Counted from the stretch's first letter, positions 13,106 through 25,927 are shown. The stretch is 37,656 nucleotides of DNA from Elysia marginata (GCA_019649035.1 BMAT01007957.1:305264-342919), one strand, 5' to 3'. The notes: generated by a model not told the origin, from the letters alone. Made by a program: numbers and translations.

Positions 13106-14893
13106 ATGCTGCATGCGGAACGCAGGTTTCATAACGAAAGACTTTAAAATGTAAAGAGGGGGGGGTAAGACAAGTATGTCCTATCTCTCCATTATTTTTT
13201 GTCATGGCGGTGGACATTCTTGCACTGAAAATTCAATAATCTGGATCAGTGAAAGGAATCAGGTTACCTGACGTCAACAAAAAAAAAATTGGTGCAATAT
13301 GCAGATGATATTTCTTTCTTTGTAAGTAATAAAACGGGCATCGATGCAATTCTCGATAACTTGAAATGTTTTCAGAAAATACCGGGCCTTAACCTTAATT
13401 TAGATAAATTTTTTATCTTGCCTTTTTCAGATCATATTGAACTTGAGAACACTTATAAGGGCATTAAAATTCGACACATTGAAGTTATTAGGAATCTACT
13501 TTAGTCTGTGTTGCTACTGATATAAAAGAAAACTGGCTTAATCGTATACAAACCTTTCGAAAACATAGTTGAAAGATGGAGCAAACGAAATTTGTCTATA
13601 GCTGGCAAAATTCCATTCCTAAAATCTTGTGGAGTAAGTAACTTTGTACATCTCATACAAAGTATTATTATGCCACCAGGTGTTATTAAAACTATAAAAA
13701 CATTTTTTCTTTACACCTCTTTGGAAGAAGAAATACAATAACAAAAAAGCATTTGAGAAAGTTAAGCGTCAAACTTTGTGTAATCCTCTTCCTATGGGTG
13801 GATTGAATGGTAAATTTGGATATTAACGTAGTTGCCTCATTCTCTTTAAATTGGGTGAGACAACTGCTTTCAGAGACAGAATAACACTGGAAGGCTTTGC
13901 CGGTGTCTTTCTTTCAACGGGTTGGAGATCTAAAGTGTTTTTAAGAGCCCGATTAAAGCAGATCAGTTTACTCAGTACACATTAAAAGCAATTACTGGAG
14001 GGAAGCGCTTAGGTGTTGCTAAGGTTTTCATATGAAGAAAACATGCAAAGGCCAAAAGAACTTCAACCTATCTTCAACAATCCTATTAGTAGATACAAGA
14101 ATAATCCAATCGTTCAAGAGATGTGCATAAAAAGGGGAATACCGCTAACAAATCAAGTTGTAAATGAAGGTTGGGTAATTGAATTTGACGAATACAAAAT
14201 ACTTTTTGGCAATGACACAAGGGCTAGTCTAGATCACAATGTGATTTAAAATGCCCTCCATCCTTTTCGTGCTGATTTTAGTATAAATCAGACAGAAACC
14301 AGACACAAAAGAATATCAGTATTTTCTGCATGAGTATTGAGTAAAGATATAGAGAAATTAAGAAGAAAGCTTATCTGCTCCCTGACATTGAAAAAAGAAT
14401 CCTCTACAATTTACAATCTGTGACAGAAAAAATACCCGGTTGACCTAAATGAAGGATTCTGGGACATTGCTGCTTACTGTATCAATGAAGTGCGGATTAG
14501 AGTGCAACAGTGGAAAATCATCATAATGCCCACTAATCCCACTAACATTTTCCTCCATAAAATGGGCCAGGCAGAGTCCACTAGGTGCGTTGAATGCAAA
14601 GAAGTTGATTTCACCGAGCATCTTTTCTACATGTGTAAAACTGTACGGAACTTAAGGACTCACATAGAGTAAAAAATATCAGTCTTTATCGGAAAAAGGC
14701 TTCAAATCTACGAAAAAAAGCAATACTGGGAATAACGAGTTATGACGGCTTGAGAAATCAGGCAACTAAAACAATCAATTTGGCTGTTCTGATTATAAAA
14801 ATCACTACTTCCAAACAAAAATTTGGAATAATGCAAAGTATTGTATATCTGTTTGAAAAATAAGCTAGATTAAGGAGATTAAACCAAGAACCA

Positions 14894-15489
14894 CAAGCAA
14901 AAGTGCTTTGCCATTTTCCAGTTCCACGTACATATCTCACATGGTTTATTTAGCTTTTCTCTTTTCTTTCTTCTTGTTAACAGAAAGGCTAGGTTAAGAT
15001 AGAAGGCCCTTTAATTCTAGGCCTCAAAAGATCGCCGATCTCGTTAGACAGGAACTAACAACATTATCACTGATATTCCTCTTTCAGTTTTCTTAGAAGT
15101 TTCCGTTCATTTCTTGAGATCTAGATTTAAACCAGCTTTTTTTTTCCATTATTCCCATTCCGAATCATATACACTTTGGCAATTACATTCCTGGATACTG
15201 TTTGGTCCTGACACATTGAATGTTCTAATGCGCGTTATAGGCTATATGAAATACATTCATACAATTTCAGTATCCTTATCACAAACTTTCGCGCATATTT
15301 ACTTGATTATGATAGTTAAATTATTAATCTACTTTTGTCCAAATTATACATATGATTTTTATGAATGGTTTTATTATTTTAGATATGCTTCTCTCTTTGT
15401 TATTGAAACAATATGTACAAAATTGGCCATTGTCCTCTTTCTGGCCCTTGTAATGTCTCGATCTTTCTTTGTCAATTAAAAAAAAAAAT
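14894..15489. other. possible LINE 3' end and AT-rich DNA, nothing recognised
   Basis: The LINE-like reading fades after about 14893 and no clear 3' tail marks its end. The 121-codon plus-strand frame at 15114-15479 is hydrophobic and AT-driven, without a family motif, and I do not call it a gene. Confidence 0.5.
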
Positions 15490-15695
15490 TCAGTTGGCTT
15501 ATGAAACTTCAGTATCAGCGCCACTATAAATCACATAGCCAACATAAAATAAAAATGTTTCAACCTCAGCTTATCGAGCTGATAAAGAGGTTTTCTCAAG
15601 GACTGAACCCAAACGTGGCAAACAAGGCCTCGAACCCCAGAACCCCGGACCTCTAGACTTAGACCGAGGGTCTACTGCTAGACCAGGACGTTATA
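15490..15695 (-). mobile_element. tRNA-derived SINE (minus strand)
   Basis: Read on the minus strand from about 15693, the sequence resembles a tRNA-type RNA polymerase III promoter. GGTCTAGCAGTAGACC (about 15669-15684) is in the A-box position. An anticodon-arm-like stretch follows, then GGTTCGAGGCC (15626-15636), which fits the B-box consensus GGTTCGANNCC. The A-to-B spacing is close to that of tRNAs, although GGGGTTC occurs twice in a row, suggesting a small internal duplication. A non-tRNA body follows to a T run at about 15481-15490. The structure does not fold as a clean tRNA, so a SINE head is favoured over a tRNA gene. Confidence 0.5.
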
Positions 15696-16191
15696 CGTTC
15701 GGCCTTTGACTATTCGTTTTATAATTTAGTGTTTTTCAGGAATGACTTGTTATATTACAAGTAGTTAAATTTAAAGAATTTTTCAGGCATAGTCCTATAT
15801 AAGAGATGTGGCATTTTTTTCTTTGTTCTTCAAATAAGTTCGAACTTGGTCAAACTAAAGCTGTTTCACTGTTTACAGCCGCGTCTAAAAAGATATTGTA
15901 CTCTTTTTTTCAAATTTCTTGTAATGGAAACCATGTGTCTATTATTAGTTCAACTTGAGTACAGGACAAGACAGGATGGATCGAAGTAGAGATACCACAC
16001 AACGCAAAGTTTCCGGTAGAATTACATCAAACGTACTCACAGGCTTTCATCTTTGCAAGATGTTCACAGAGCCGCTAGAAGTTATGTATTTCAGTTGAAA
16101 TAAAATTATTCCACTTTCTTTCTTCCTCTACCTCTTATTACGCCTCTCTCTCATGTTATTGAACTAGATTTCCTAATTCACAAATTGCAAG

Positions 16192-16250
16192 CAGGATGAA
16201 TCAGGCGCTTGCCGCTCAGGCCAGTTTTGAGTCGAAACCCTCTCAATAAA
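16192..16250 (+). mobile_element. possible tRNA-like SINE head
   Basis: GCGCTTGCCGCTCAGGCC followed by GAGTCGAAACCCT resembles the anticodon arm and a one-mismatch B box of tRNA-derived SINE heads. The A-box region is poor and the 3' limit is not visible. This is a weak call from pattern only. Confidence 0.3.
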
Positions 16251-17095
16251 TTGCTTTGCATTAAACTATTCTAATGCTCTCCAACATTGTATTACTCAAG
16301 ATATAGATAAGCTAAAGCTCAAATTTTCACCTTTTTTAAGGACATTCAATACAGTTTCGTATATATAAATTAACCAATTTGTAAATAATTTATTGTACAT
16401 TTTTGCTCTCATATTTTTTCGTTCTCTCGAACTCCAATGGCATAATTTCCATTACCCACATTTACACCTTTCTTTCCCTTTCAACCAATTATCGTTTATC
16501 TGGGGAACAATCCATCGACCCATCCTCAATTTCGTCATTTATCTGTCTCCAGGCTTGTTTCCGTTACCTTCCTTGGCTTTGTTCGTCATCCCAGATAGTT
16601 ATTTTTTAAGCTACCGTGTAATCTCCAAACGCCCACCTGTTCCTCAGACAACCAACCGATCATCGGCCAGACGCCTGATGACTGCCTTGTCCAAGTCTGT
16701 GGGATATCGCCGGGCACCCTCCCTGGGCAATCATGTTTTTCCCCCAATCCGGATTGGCTGTCTACTGCCTCTCTATCTAGCAGTGATTCCATGAGAAGAA
16801 CAAAGGGAATTTGAGAAAAGGTTACTGGACTAGGAGAAGGTTAGTTTTCTGGATCAGTAGATGTGTATTGCTTTTTTAAATCCTCGAGACCAAAAAATGA
16901 GGGGTGGAGGCGAAGTTGGCAGCTACATCAAGAGAAATAGAAGGCTTATGGGCCTACATATGGAGACAGATAAGACGAAAAGGGCAAAAACGGTTCTTTT
17001 GTTTCAATACTATGCTGTAAACGGAAATATTGTTGCATATAACGGAATTATCTTATTTTTTTTATCTAATCTTTAAAATAATTTTTTTTATCTTG
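16251..17095. other. non-coding DNA, no gene recognised
   Basis: A 133-codon plus-strand frame at 16393-16794 runs through a locally GC-richer patch near 16550-16790. It is rich in Pro, Leu and Ser and has an overlapping opposite-strand frame, with no identifiable domain. A host exon cannot be excluded, but there is no positive evidence for one. Confidence 0.4.
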
Positions 17096-17420
17096 ATTTC
17101 TAGCTTTATCTGATTTAGATTCAACCATTCATTTTTTAAAATCTTTTCTTGCTTTTTCACCATTCTCTCTATTTGGTCTCCTTCCCTGTTCTTCTCTGCT
17201 CTCTCTCTCTCACTCTTTCCTTCTATTTATGAGTCTCTCTTCTTCTTTCACTTACTCTCACCAATTTTTCTTATTCTGTCTCTATGATCGTCTCTCAATT
17301 TATCTATCTCTCAAATTTTCCTTCTGTCTGTCTGTTTGTCTGTCTGTCTATCTATCTGTCTGTCTCTCCATCTCTCTCTTCCGGTCTGTTCTTCTCTCTA
17401 TGACTTATGTTCTCTGCGTC
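17096..17420. repeat. pyrimidine-rich low-complexity tract with CTGT/CTAT units
   Basis: The plus strand is dominated by T and C, with short arrays of CT, CTGT and CTAT, densest at about 17325-17400. Frames across it translate to Ser/Leu-rich repeats and are not genes. Confidence 0.85.
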
Positions 17421-19050
17421 CTGCCTCCAAGTTTTTTGTTTTTTCACTAGTCGCTCTTTCTCCTGTTTTTCCACAAAATTTAAATAGTACAAGCCACATC
17501 AGCAAGCCAAGCTGAGAAAACCTTTTCCGACAATTATCAACGCATAATAATAATGCCAGGGCACAGATTGGTAAAGACAACGGAAACCTCTTTATCAATA
17601 TTGCTGAAAGGTCAGGAAATAAAAAAAAATCGAACACGTTAAGTCCATCAGTCCGCTACACAAGCCTAAATTTGTCCGAGACACGCTACACCCAGTACAA
17701 GAAACTCTTTTTATGGCATGTAAGCCTTATCACAGTCCAATCGCCCTAAAATTGAGGGTTTTTTTAGCCAGATGATTGTGTAAGTAGTTTAGTTATAGAA
17801 AGCAAGAAAAATCCTGGTCACTTTTAGGCTGGACTTTTTATCATGTAATTAAATTTATATGATTAAATGATGTACTCTAGTTTTTCTCACCTTTAGAAAT
17901 AAAAAAGTAAGAAATAAAATTTTTCACAATTATTGTGAAAATAAAATAAAGACGCATAGCCTACAAAGTTGTGGACCTTTATGCGGGAAAAAAACTTTAA
18001 TTTCAAGCTTAGTTTTTAAGTACCCTTAATGTGTATTATTTATCTCGGCAAAGTCGTGCTTAAACAAAAGCTCTAAACCATTTAATCCTTTAAACAGATT
18101 TATCATTACACAAGGTATACTTCATATTTTAGGTTGGTGAATTACCGTACTAACGTTGAACGAATATGGTTATGTTTTCAAAATATACGTTGTGAATAGT
18201 ACCCACAAGGCTCCTTATTTCATTTTTTTCTTTACTACTACTCCACCACCTCCCGCCACTTTTTTATTTCAGGTCAAATAATAATCTCGACTGGGAACTA
18301 AAAAAGGAACTGAAGACATGTATACACATTAATAATATAAGCCTGCCTTTAAGGACAATATCTTTTTCACGCTCTCGTTACATACCATTTTTCAATATTG
18401 AAACTTTCTATAACTATGTCATTTTAGGGTTTGTTATGTGTATTTTGGTGTATTTTGTCATTTGTTTTAAAATTTGCTCGAAGAAACACAAAAGGGCGAG
18501 TCAGCGTCACCCTTGAGTGAACATAGCGCTTTAAAAAATTGCGTTTTCGTTTTGTTTCGTTTGTTTTTCCATACCGGCATGCTGATAATCCATCTCTTTG
18601 AAATCTCTGAAGCTTTACGACGCATGTCTTTTTTTCTCTCTCGTTTTCTTCTTCGAGCGTGTTCCTCTTTGTGTTTGTCCCAAGACTTAAAGTGTGTGTG
18701 TAGCTGTGGGACACAGTCAGTCAGTCATGCGTCTTGAGAAGGCATGGTAACCTCAAACAGTAGCATGATCTCAAGGATCCTGCCACTCTCTGGTGACGCT
18801 GTTATCAATATTGAATTGAGTGAGCAGGGTCTTACCCTTGGTGCGTCCCACACTCGTTCCACTTGGATGAACGAAATGAAGTGCAACTGAATCAGAAGCG
18901 AGTCATTTTTGTTTAGCTTTCTTTCATACTATCGTTATTTGTGCCTCTATGGGATATGGCTTTTCTGTTTTTTTTCGTCTTCCCCTGGCTCTAAATTTTT
19001 ATCACCGTATACCCGCCTTTGGGTCCGTACGTCTGCCTGCCTCTATCTTT
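17421..19050. other. AT-rich non-coding DNA, no gene recognised
   Basis: No supported coding frame. A 10-bp inverted repeat lies at 17921-17941 (TTTTCACAAT, one base, ATTGTGAAAA) in very AT-rich sequence. Overlapping frames on both strands at about 18424-18737 lack recognisable motifs. Confidence 0.5.
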
Positions 19051-19054
19051 ATTC

Positions 19055-19088
19055 TCACTCTCCATCTCCCTCTCTCTCTCTCTCTCTG

Positions 19089-19127
<39 letters not shown>

Positions 19128-19130
19128 CTA
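19055..19130. repeat. (CT)n microsatellite
   Basis: A run of CT dinucleotides with a few GT interruptions, ending in CTAC/CTAT units. It creates Ser/Leu repeat frames in all plus-strand phases. Confidence 0.95.
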
Positions 19131-22100
19131 TCTATCAACATTTCATTCTTTTGCTTCTTTGTCCCGCCTTTTTGTCTTTTAAATTTTCTAAGAGATTTTT
19201 TTTACCCGTTTGTACTTTTTTTTCTTTTTTTCCGATTAGAGAGAAAAAATGCAAAAAAAAATATTATCGCATTGTTGAACAAGAAAAAATAACACTAGAT
19301 GAGTTTTTAAATTTCATTGGAGAAGGTTTACCTTTATCATGGGTCATTCAATAAAATCTAAAAAAAAAACAATGGTCTATCTGATTGTCCAACGGTTCCT
19401 GAACCATAACCTGTGATCTCTCTCATGTTTTTTTGCATTGTTTCTTCCATACTTTTCAATTATCTCTAAAGACTTTCTCAATGTCCTCCCTAACCCTCCT
19501 CCTCCTTTCTCACTTTTCTCTGTGTTTTTGCTGTCTTTTATAAACAATTATATAAGAATTATGTCCCAGAACGTGTCTCTATTTTTTGTCTTTTCCAACT
19601 AGCTGCATGTTTCTCTGGTCTCCCCTACCCCTCTCTATGTCTCTCTCTCACACACTCTCTCTCTCTATTTCTTATACCGCAATCTTAAAGCTCTCTCGTC
19701 CAATCGAATTCCGTAGTATTCTTTCCTTTTTAACTTTTCGGCCTCAATAAGGTGTTTCTACACGCACAGAAAATTCATTGGCATCCTTAAACAAATTAAA
19801 ACCTCTAGACGCGTATTTTCTTTAGACAAAGCCGGGGGTATCGCCAACATCCATAGTGGGTGAGCCCCAACCATTATTGCCTTAGAACTTGAGACCAAGA
19901 GCACTAGCAGCCCAGCCCTATCGAGGGCGGGCGGGTTACTCCCTTTTGATCTGCTAATTCCCTTTCATGCTTGGATGGAGCCATCTCAAAACACACTGGG
20001 ACAAAACGGATGCCTGACGACAAGGCGTGGTGCACTGGAAGTGGAAAGGAAGTGAGTAGGGGCAGGTTGGGTGGGAGAGAGTGAAAGCCTTGCAATGACT
20101 GGGAAGAGGATGAGTCGGGGACAGCATGAAAGATGGAGTGTGTGTGTTGAGCGCTAAAAACAGTAGAGAAGAGAAGAGCTCGAAATGAGGAAAAAAATAA
20201 AACCAGATTACAGAGGGCAGAAGGATTACAGTGTGATCGGCGAATAGGAAAGGATATGATTATAATGAGAGGGAGGAAGAGTGAAAAGCTAAAAGAAATG
20301 CCAAGTTAAGTTAGAAGCTATTATTAAAAATCTTCTTTGGTGTACAAAGATCTATCATATTTTTAGGGAGAACCTTTAAAAAAATTTTAATACATAGGAG
20401 AGTCGTCCTACACAGAGCCTGAAGTCAAAAGCAAAATAGGAAAGAAAGAAACATACTTTAAGAGAGGTCTGTTAAAATGCAGAAAAAAAGTATTTAAAGG
20501 GACATCTTGCATATACAAGAAAATAATATGCTAAAGGTACAAGAAACAAAAACACAAAGAGATGATGAAGGTAAGGTAAGTTTACAAAATAATAAGACCT
20601 ATAATTTTACAGAGGTAAAAAAGTATACCTGAAACAACTAGAGAGAGGCGAAGGATGGAAAGGAAATAACGAAGAACAAGTAAAACAAGATAGAATAATC
20701 CTGTGAAAGCAAGTAGCCTGGCTTTTAGGGGAGACACGACGACCAGAATTACAGGAAGAGATGGAGAGTGAGTCATGACGGCTTTCCTGACGAACGGAAC
20801 TTATCGGTCACCTTGTCTCGCGTGTAGCAAGCTACGGGTCGCGTGAGGTCTTTCTCTTCATCTTCTTTACCCCCAACAAACATATACAATAGCACCTGAA
20901 GGTCGCTTTAACACAGACACACAATCTATAAGGTCTCCAGGACATCAAGTTATTTGAAATTACACATGGCCTTCTATTACAAAATATAAAAATAACAACG
21001 GTAATGGTTTGATCCTTGCACTTCCTTGTTATATTTAGATTGTTCCATAACAGCCAGCAGGCTGTAAAAACACACAGTACGATATATTTGAAAGTAACTC
21101 TTTTACCCAGGGCATCCAGTCATCTTCAATTATAGCAGTGCTAATAAGGCTAATTCTCGACTGCCCTTGAACTTGTCACTACAGTTTAATCTCAACTCCC
21201 ACAGTGACAAAATAAATATGGGGCAATATATTGAAATCTACTTTGCGAACTGTCGTACTTTCTGTCGTTGGCTTTAAATATTTCTATCTGATTTGTTTTT
21301 TTTCTATTTACTGTGTTTCTGAAAGAGAATCAATAGTGTATATTTTTCCTCTGCTCTAACTTTCTTTCTCTTTCAGTCTCTATCTCTTTCTCTCTGTCTT
21401 ATGATCTATATGTCTCCCGCTTTTGCATGTCGTTGTGTTTCCGTCTGCCCATCTTCTTTCTGTATCTCTTCTTCTTTGGCGTCACCCAGTCATGCAGAAA
21501 TTCATGTCAGCCTAATGTATTGTGTCGTCAGTTTTTGAGTGATATCATCTCTAGGTCTATAAAAAGTTCCATAATAATTTTACCTTTCTCTTTAACACTC
21601 GCGTTCGAATCTATTTGTTTTTTTTCTACCTGTTTTCACTAACTTGTATCACTCTCTTAAACGTCTATCATCATTATTGGTGAAGATACGCGATTCGGTG
21701 TTTTGATAAAACATTCTTTCCTTTCAAAGTGATTAACTTCCGTAAGCTACTTAGCTGGTCACCGACATTTTTTTCTTTAAATTTCTAAATTGGTTTCTTG
21801 GTGATATGACTGAAAAGAAGTGTGTGTAAACTTACCTAGAATGAGACCTTTTCTCTTTCAAAAACTTTGATTTTCCTTTAATTGCCAGTAAAGATACCTA
21901 ACACAATATTTATTATGACGTGATGACATAGAACAAACAAGTCTTGATAACATATTGCGAAGTAAGATCTTACGATTTCATCAGTCTACAAGAATCTGAA
22001 AATCTTGGTAAATTAATCTTACGTTCTTAGGCACAGAAAACTACAGAACTTTCACACAAAGTAATTACCTGTTTAACACGTTTTTGCCTGTTTTCGCTTG

Positions 22101-22285
22101 TAATTAACCGCGATCCTCTCATGTTCCAGTGCTATAATTACAGAATCAAACAAATCCGATAGCGCACGGATTGGCTAATAACACGCTTCAGGAGTCGTGG
22201 TTTAACATCTGTTGGAAACATTTTGAAATGTCTTTCGTTCAATGGTTGTTTCACAGAAAAATGGATCGTGGGTGTTTATTGACAA
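19131..22285. other. non-coding DNA, no gene recognised
   Basis: Includes a GC-richer patch at about 19800-20110 with no identifiable product, a purine-rich block at about 20100-20560, and an imperfect GC-rich cruciform-like sequence at 20817-20847 (GTAGC-AA-GCTAC at its centre). A 12-bp palindrome, GTAAGATCTTAC, sits at 21962-21973. Open frames are all under about 75 codons. Confidence 0.5.
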
Positions 22286-22289
22286 TGAG

Positions 22290-22432
22290 AAAATACATCA
22301 CTATCACCACTATCACAATTATAGTATTACCCTCGTCATCATCATTATCATTATTGTTATTATCAATAGCATTATCATCATCTTCATCATCAACATAAGC
22401 ATCAACATCATCATCGCCATCATCATCATTTT
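22290..22432. repeat. degenerate (TCA)n microsatellite
   Basis: ATC/TCA units with ATT, GTT and ACA variants, more degenerate than the CAT array near 7300. Frames through it are artefacts. Confidence 0.9.
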
Positions 22433-22824
22433 GTTACGTTAGCTCCTTTGACACCAGTCTGCAAAGTATGCAAATTTCCACTTCACCTTGAAAAATATTT
22501 AGGTAGGGCAACTTAACGGAAAAGATCGTAGGTGCTATTTGGTCGTCAAAGTTAAATATCGAAGAAGTCTAATGAACGACTGGCGAAATTAACCCCTATG
22601 GAAAGAGTTCTTTAAAATAAGAGACTTTGAACATCATTTGAGGTTATTGCAGCTCTTTAAACGATGGATTGTACATAGGTGAATGCTGTAATATTTTATT
22701 TTCGTTGCCTTGGATTGTGTTTTGTTTCAGCGGAATTTTTTTTTTTTTGATGAAGCATAATGATTTGTTTGGAACATTGAAAAATAGTGAGCTAGATTTA
22801 GCACTTGCTAGGTCATCATTGGGA

Positions 22825-23025
22825 CAAAAAGAAAGAGAAACAGAGAGAACTAGAGAGAGAAAGAGAAAGAGTAAAAGAGATTAAAAGAGAGGAAGAGAGA
22901 GAGAGAAAAAAAAGATAGAGGGAGGGAGAGAAAAAGAGAGAGAGAGGGAGAGAGAGAGATTCAAAGAGAAGAAGAGAGAGAGAAAAAAAAAGATAGAGAG
23001 AGAGGGAGAGAGAGAGGGAATGAAC
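22825..23025. repeat. purine-rich (GA)n-like tract
   Basis: The plus strand is almost entirely G and A, with GAGAGA and GGGAGAGA units and two near-identical GAGAGAGAAAAAAAAGATAGAG stretches at about 22895-22920 and 22975-23000. It is a low-complexity array with internal duplication. Confidence 0.9.
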
Positions 23026-25005
23026 AGACAGCGTAGACTAAGATAAAAGAAGAAATCTTAAATAAAAGAACCACGTCATGTATCATCTTTTAAACCATAA
23101 TCTCGCTATTCAAATAATGAAACTGTTGAAACTTCTCAGCTATTATTTTATCGCGTCTTATGTCCTGGAATACCTAGGCTTTCATTCTGTGTCCACATAA
23201 TTCTTTGGCATATTACTTCGTCATTCCAACCTTTTATAGACCTGCGTTTTATTGTTGTTCAAAAGGTGACTAATACTCTCCTCCCCCACGAATAGACCAA
23301 GTTTCGCTTCTATTAATATTTAATGAAAGTAAAGGAACACAGCTTTTTATATAGCACAGTGTGGCGACATCCAGAGCCCAGTACGAGCAACGGAGACCTC
23401 TTGATCCAATTAAATTAAAAGAGCTGTAGAATATTAAGAGAGAGGAAAGAAACGGAAGTTTTTTCCCGTTGTTTTTTAAGTAAGACCAACGAAACATTGA
23501 AATGACCGAACCGATTTTGTTTTAAGTATTAAGATTCATTAAAGTGGCCCGTTTTAAAATAGCTTAATTACATTATTCTTATTAATGATATCAAAAGATT
23601 TCTACCACTGTGATGTACACAAACATGTTATTCTAATCTTACACATGTATTCTCGGATCACCATATCGGTCCCAAAATTCAGTATGGACTTAATTGTGAT
23701 TTGCTCTCGTCATAAAGACACATTTTTACTATACTGTGAAAAGGAAAAAAAAAGATGCGACCGACAGATAAATGTTGACAATATAACAGAAACAAAAACC
23801 AAAAGCTTCTATACTAGAAAGTGTTTATTTAGTTTTTTAAAGGTCTCTCTAAGCTTGAAGCAAAAGCAATACTATGAGAGATACCCAAACTTTTTATCCT
23901 TGAGACTGCTAGAAGCTTGAAACAAGAAAGGTCTCAATTATTGCGATTTTTCTGCTTCGTATGTCTCTCGAGACAATCTTTTGAGGAGAGCTAACTTGTC
24001 TTCAAAGTAAATACAGTCGCACATAGACCAGCCTTCTATCACGACGTCACGGTTAGTTTCTGCCGAACGAACCAACCAGAAAAGAGTTCCAAATGCTTCC
24101 ACGCCAACTATTGTTAATGAAGGCTTTTTACACGGGTAGCCTATCCTCATCATTCTGTACGACCTGCGCTCAATATAGGCTACCAAAGAGAAGCTGCATA
24201 AAACTCTGTCGCAGAACAAGAAGAGAAGGATCTGTCTCTTTCTGTGCGTGTCGCAACTTGATCCATCCAGGCCGCATCTCAGTTATGGATTTTTTTTTCG
24301 CTTCCGATGCTGCCTAGTTTAACATGGGCTTGCCTAGTTGGGAGACAGTGATGCCTGGTCATGACTCATCCAGCTTTCTGTATCCTCCCACCTGAGCTAA
24401 TTTCATGCACGGATAGATGCTTAGGAAGTGGTAGAGAAAGTGGTAGAGGAGAATGGGATTCGGATATGTGAAAATGCTCAGAAAGTATACAGATATTCTA
24501 ATGCAAGTGAATATCATTGTCAAGAAGCGAAAACAAAATTATCGAAAATTGCCTTTATATATTCATTGACAACCATTAAAACAAATGTAAAGACCATATC
24601 GCCGGCTACATTTTTTATGTGAAACGATAATGAAGATATTGAATATGTGAGTTTCACACTATACAGAACTATGATTTTGAAATATTTATAACGTGAAGAG
24701 TAGGAGACAAAATGAAAACCCTTTATAATTCAAAATAGTTTAAATTAACCAAAAAGAGTAAGGTACTAATGCAACAAGTGCAAGAATGACTCGGGTATCA
24801 GAAATTCTAACTTACGGTTATAAAACGCCTTTTGAAAGACTATATTTTTCTACTTTTTTTCTTTATATTTTAAACAAACAAAATTTTTAAATACCTTTTT
24901 AAGACATTTTGAATAATTCATTAACTTTTTTAAAGTTTGGAAGCTTAGAAAAATACATAATACAATGCAATAAAAAAAACTTTTCGAAATAAGAAAATAA
25001 TAAAA
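23026..25005. other. non-coding DNA, no gene recognised
   Basis: The only frame that looks somewhat protein-like is a 93-codon minus-strand frame at 23938-24219, which has balanced composition. It has no motif I recognise and its start and splice context are not convincing. The rest is AT-rich. Confidence 0.45.
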
Positions 25006-25007
25006 AC

Positions 25008-25042
<35 letters not shown>

Positions 25043-25050
25043 TAATAATA
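25008..25050. repeat. (AAT)n microsatellite
   Basis: About a dozen AAT units with one AAA interruption. It encodes polytyrosine on the minus strand as an artefact. Confidence 0.95.
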
Positions 25051-25925
25051 CAAAATAGCAACATCTGACTCACTCACACCGGCACCGAGATATATATGCC
25101 ATTGTATAATGCAGTTATTTTCCTCTTTGGTTATAACATGAGAGAATAAGATAAGGCTTTCCTATTTGTAAGTTTTAAAGATTATTACATTTTTCGCCCG
25201 CAGCGCTTACTCATAGCAAAAAATGAAACAAGTGCGGAAGAAGAAAATCAATATTTAATTCGAGCCGAGGCTATAGCATGAAAATGTGCCAAGGATTTTT
25301 TTTATAATTTTAGGTGACACCTTTTTGTTTCCGTGATAAGCTTACAATTTTAGAATAAAAATCAATAAAATAAGAGTGCAGTTCTTCACTAGCATTTTTG
25401 AGAACCTCTTTTTTAGATTTTGGTTAGAATTATCCTGTAGGAATAAATTTGTATTAGATTAAGCAAGAATGCAATGATATTTAATCCGGAAAAATCTTAG
25501 ACTTTTGCTTTTAAAGAACAGGATTTTAGTTAGACTTTTACATTCTCTTAGTATAGTTATTGCACCAAAATTAACCAATGGAGCAAAATTCCGACAAGCA
25601 AGGCCTTTTCCTCAAAGAAAGTAGACACGGGAGCTTAAGATAATTATGGATAAACCAACAGGCTATGAAAAATGAGAGAATAAGAGAGAGAGAGAGAAGA
25701 GACGAGGGAGGGAAATTGTAAAGAAAAGGTAGAAGAGATACTAGGGTGTGAAACAGAAAAAAAGGTAGAGAGACAAAAAAGGGTAGGCAAGAGAAAAAAG
25801 AAGTGAAAGAAAGAGAGAAGAGGGAGATGGAAGTGTAAATAAAACAGTTTGTTAACAGAGAATAATAGCCGTTGCAGAGAAAAGGTTCATAGGTGTCAAG
25901 AGACTGAGAACGATTCGCCGGGTTG
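25051..25925. other. AT-rich non-coding DNA with GA-rich block
   Basis: No supported gene. A purine-rich stretch occupies about 25670-25840. Confidence 0.5.
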
Positions 25926-25927
25926 AG

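Larger units (their letters stand above)
11855..14893 (+). pseudogene. decayed non-LTR retrotransposon (Tx1/L1-type LINE), RT-containing ORF2
   Basis: Broken plus-strand frames match the ORF2 of Tx1/L1-group LINEs in the correct order. Visible pieces are a linker (NIIQHLYDANGIK, about 11895), the pre-RT region SMKNG...KKFYKIFW (12033-12254), LKSWRPIALTNEDYKILA (about 12280-12330) and an IKGRNI-like piece (about 12400). FEKA follows at about 13020, then RQVCPISPLFFVMAVDILALK (about 13170-13230) and the catalytic QYADD with both Asp retained (13295-13309). Past the RT come NIVERWSKRNLSIAGKIPFLKS (about 13565-13630) and a C-terminal CVEC...EHLFYMC zinc-knuckle-like motif (14490-14672). LINE-like sequence continues past a stop to about 14893. 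Stops and frameshifts are frequent. No apurinic endonuclease domain or ORF1 was found upstream, so the copy is 5'-truncated or unrecognisable there. An ATT-tailed insertion and a gap split the RT domain. The LINE assignment is strong; the exact clade is an inference from motif style. Confidence 0.88.

Noticed and set aside
15114-15479. 121-codon hydrophobic plus-strand frame, membrane-protein-like
   Set aside because: Hydrophobicity follows from T-rich codons; no motif, and the frame ends at the T/A run of a SINE.
19019-19354. Overlapping Ser/Leu-rich plus-strand frames
   Set aside because: They are generated by the CT array.
21962-22000. CTGATGA on the minus strand next to a 12-bp palindrome
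   Set aside because: No GAA element or stem II in register, so it does not make a hammerhead.
23938-24219. 93-codon minus-strand frame with balanced composition
   Set aside because: No recognisable motif, no clear start or splice context; length is within chance for this window.
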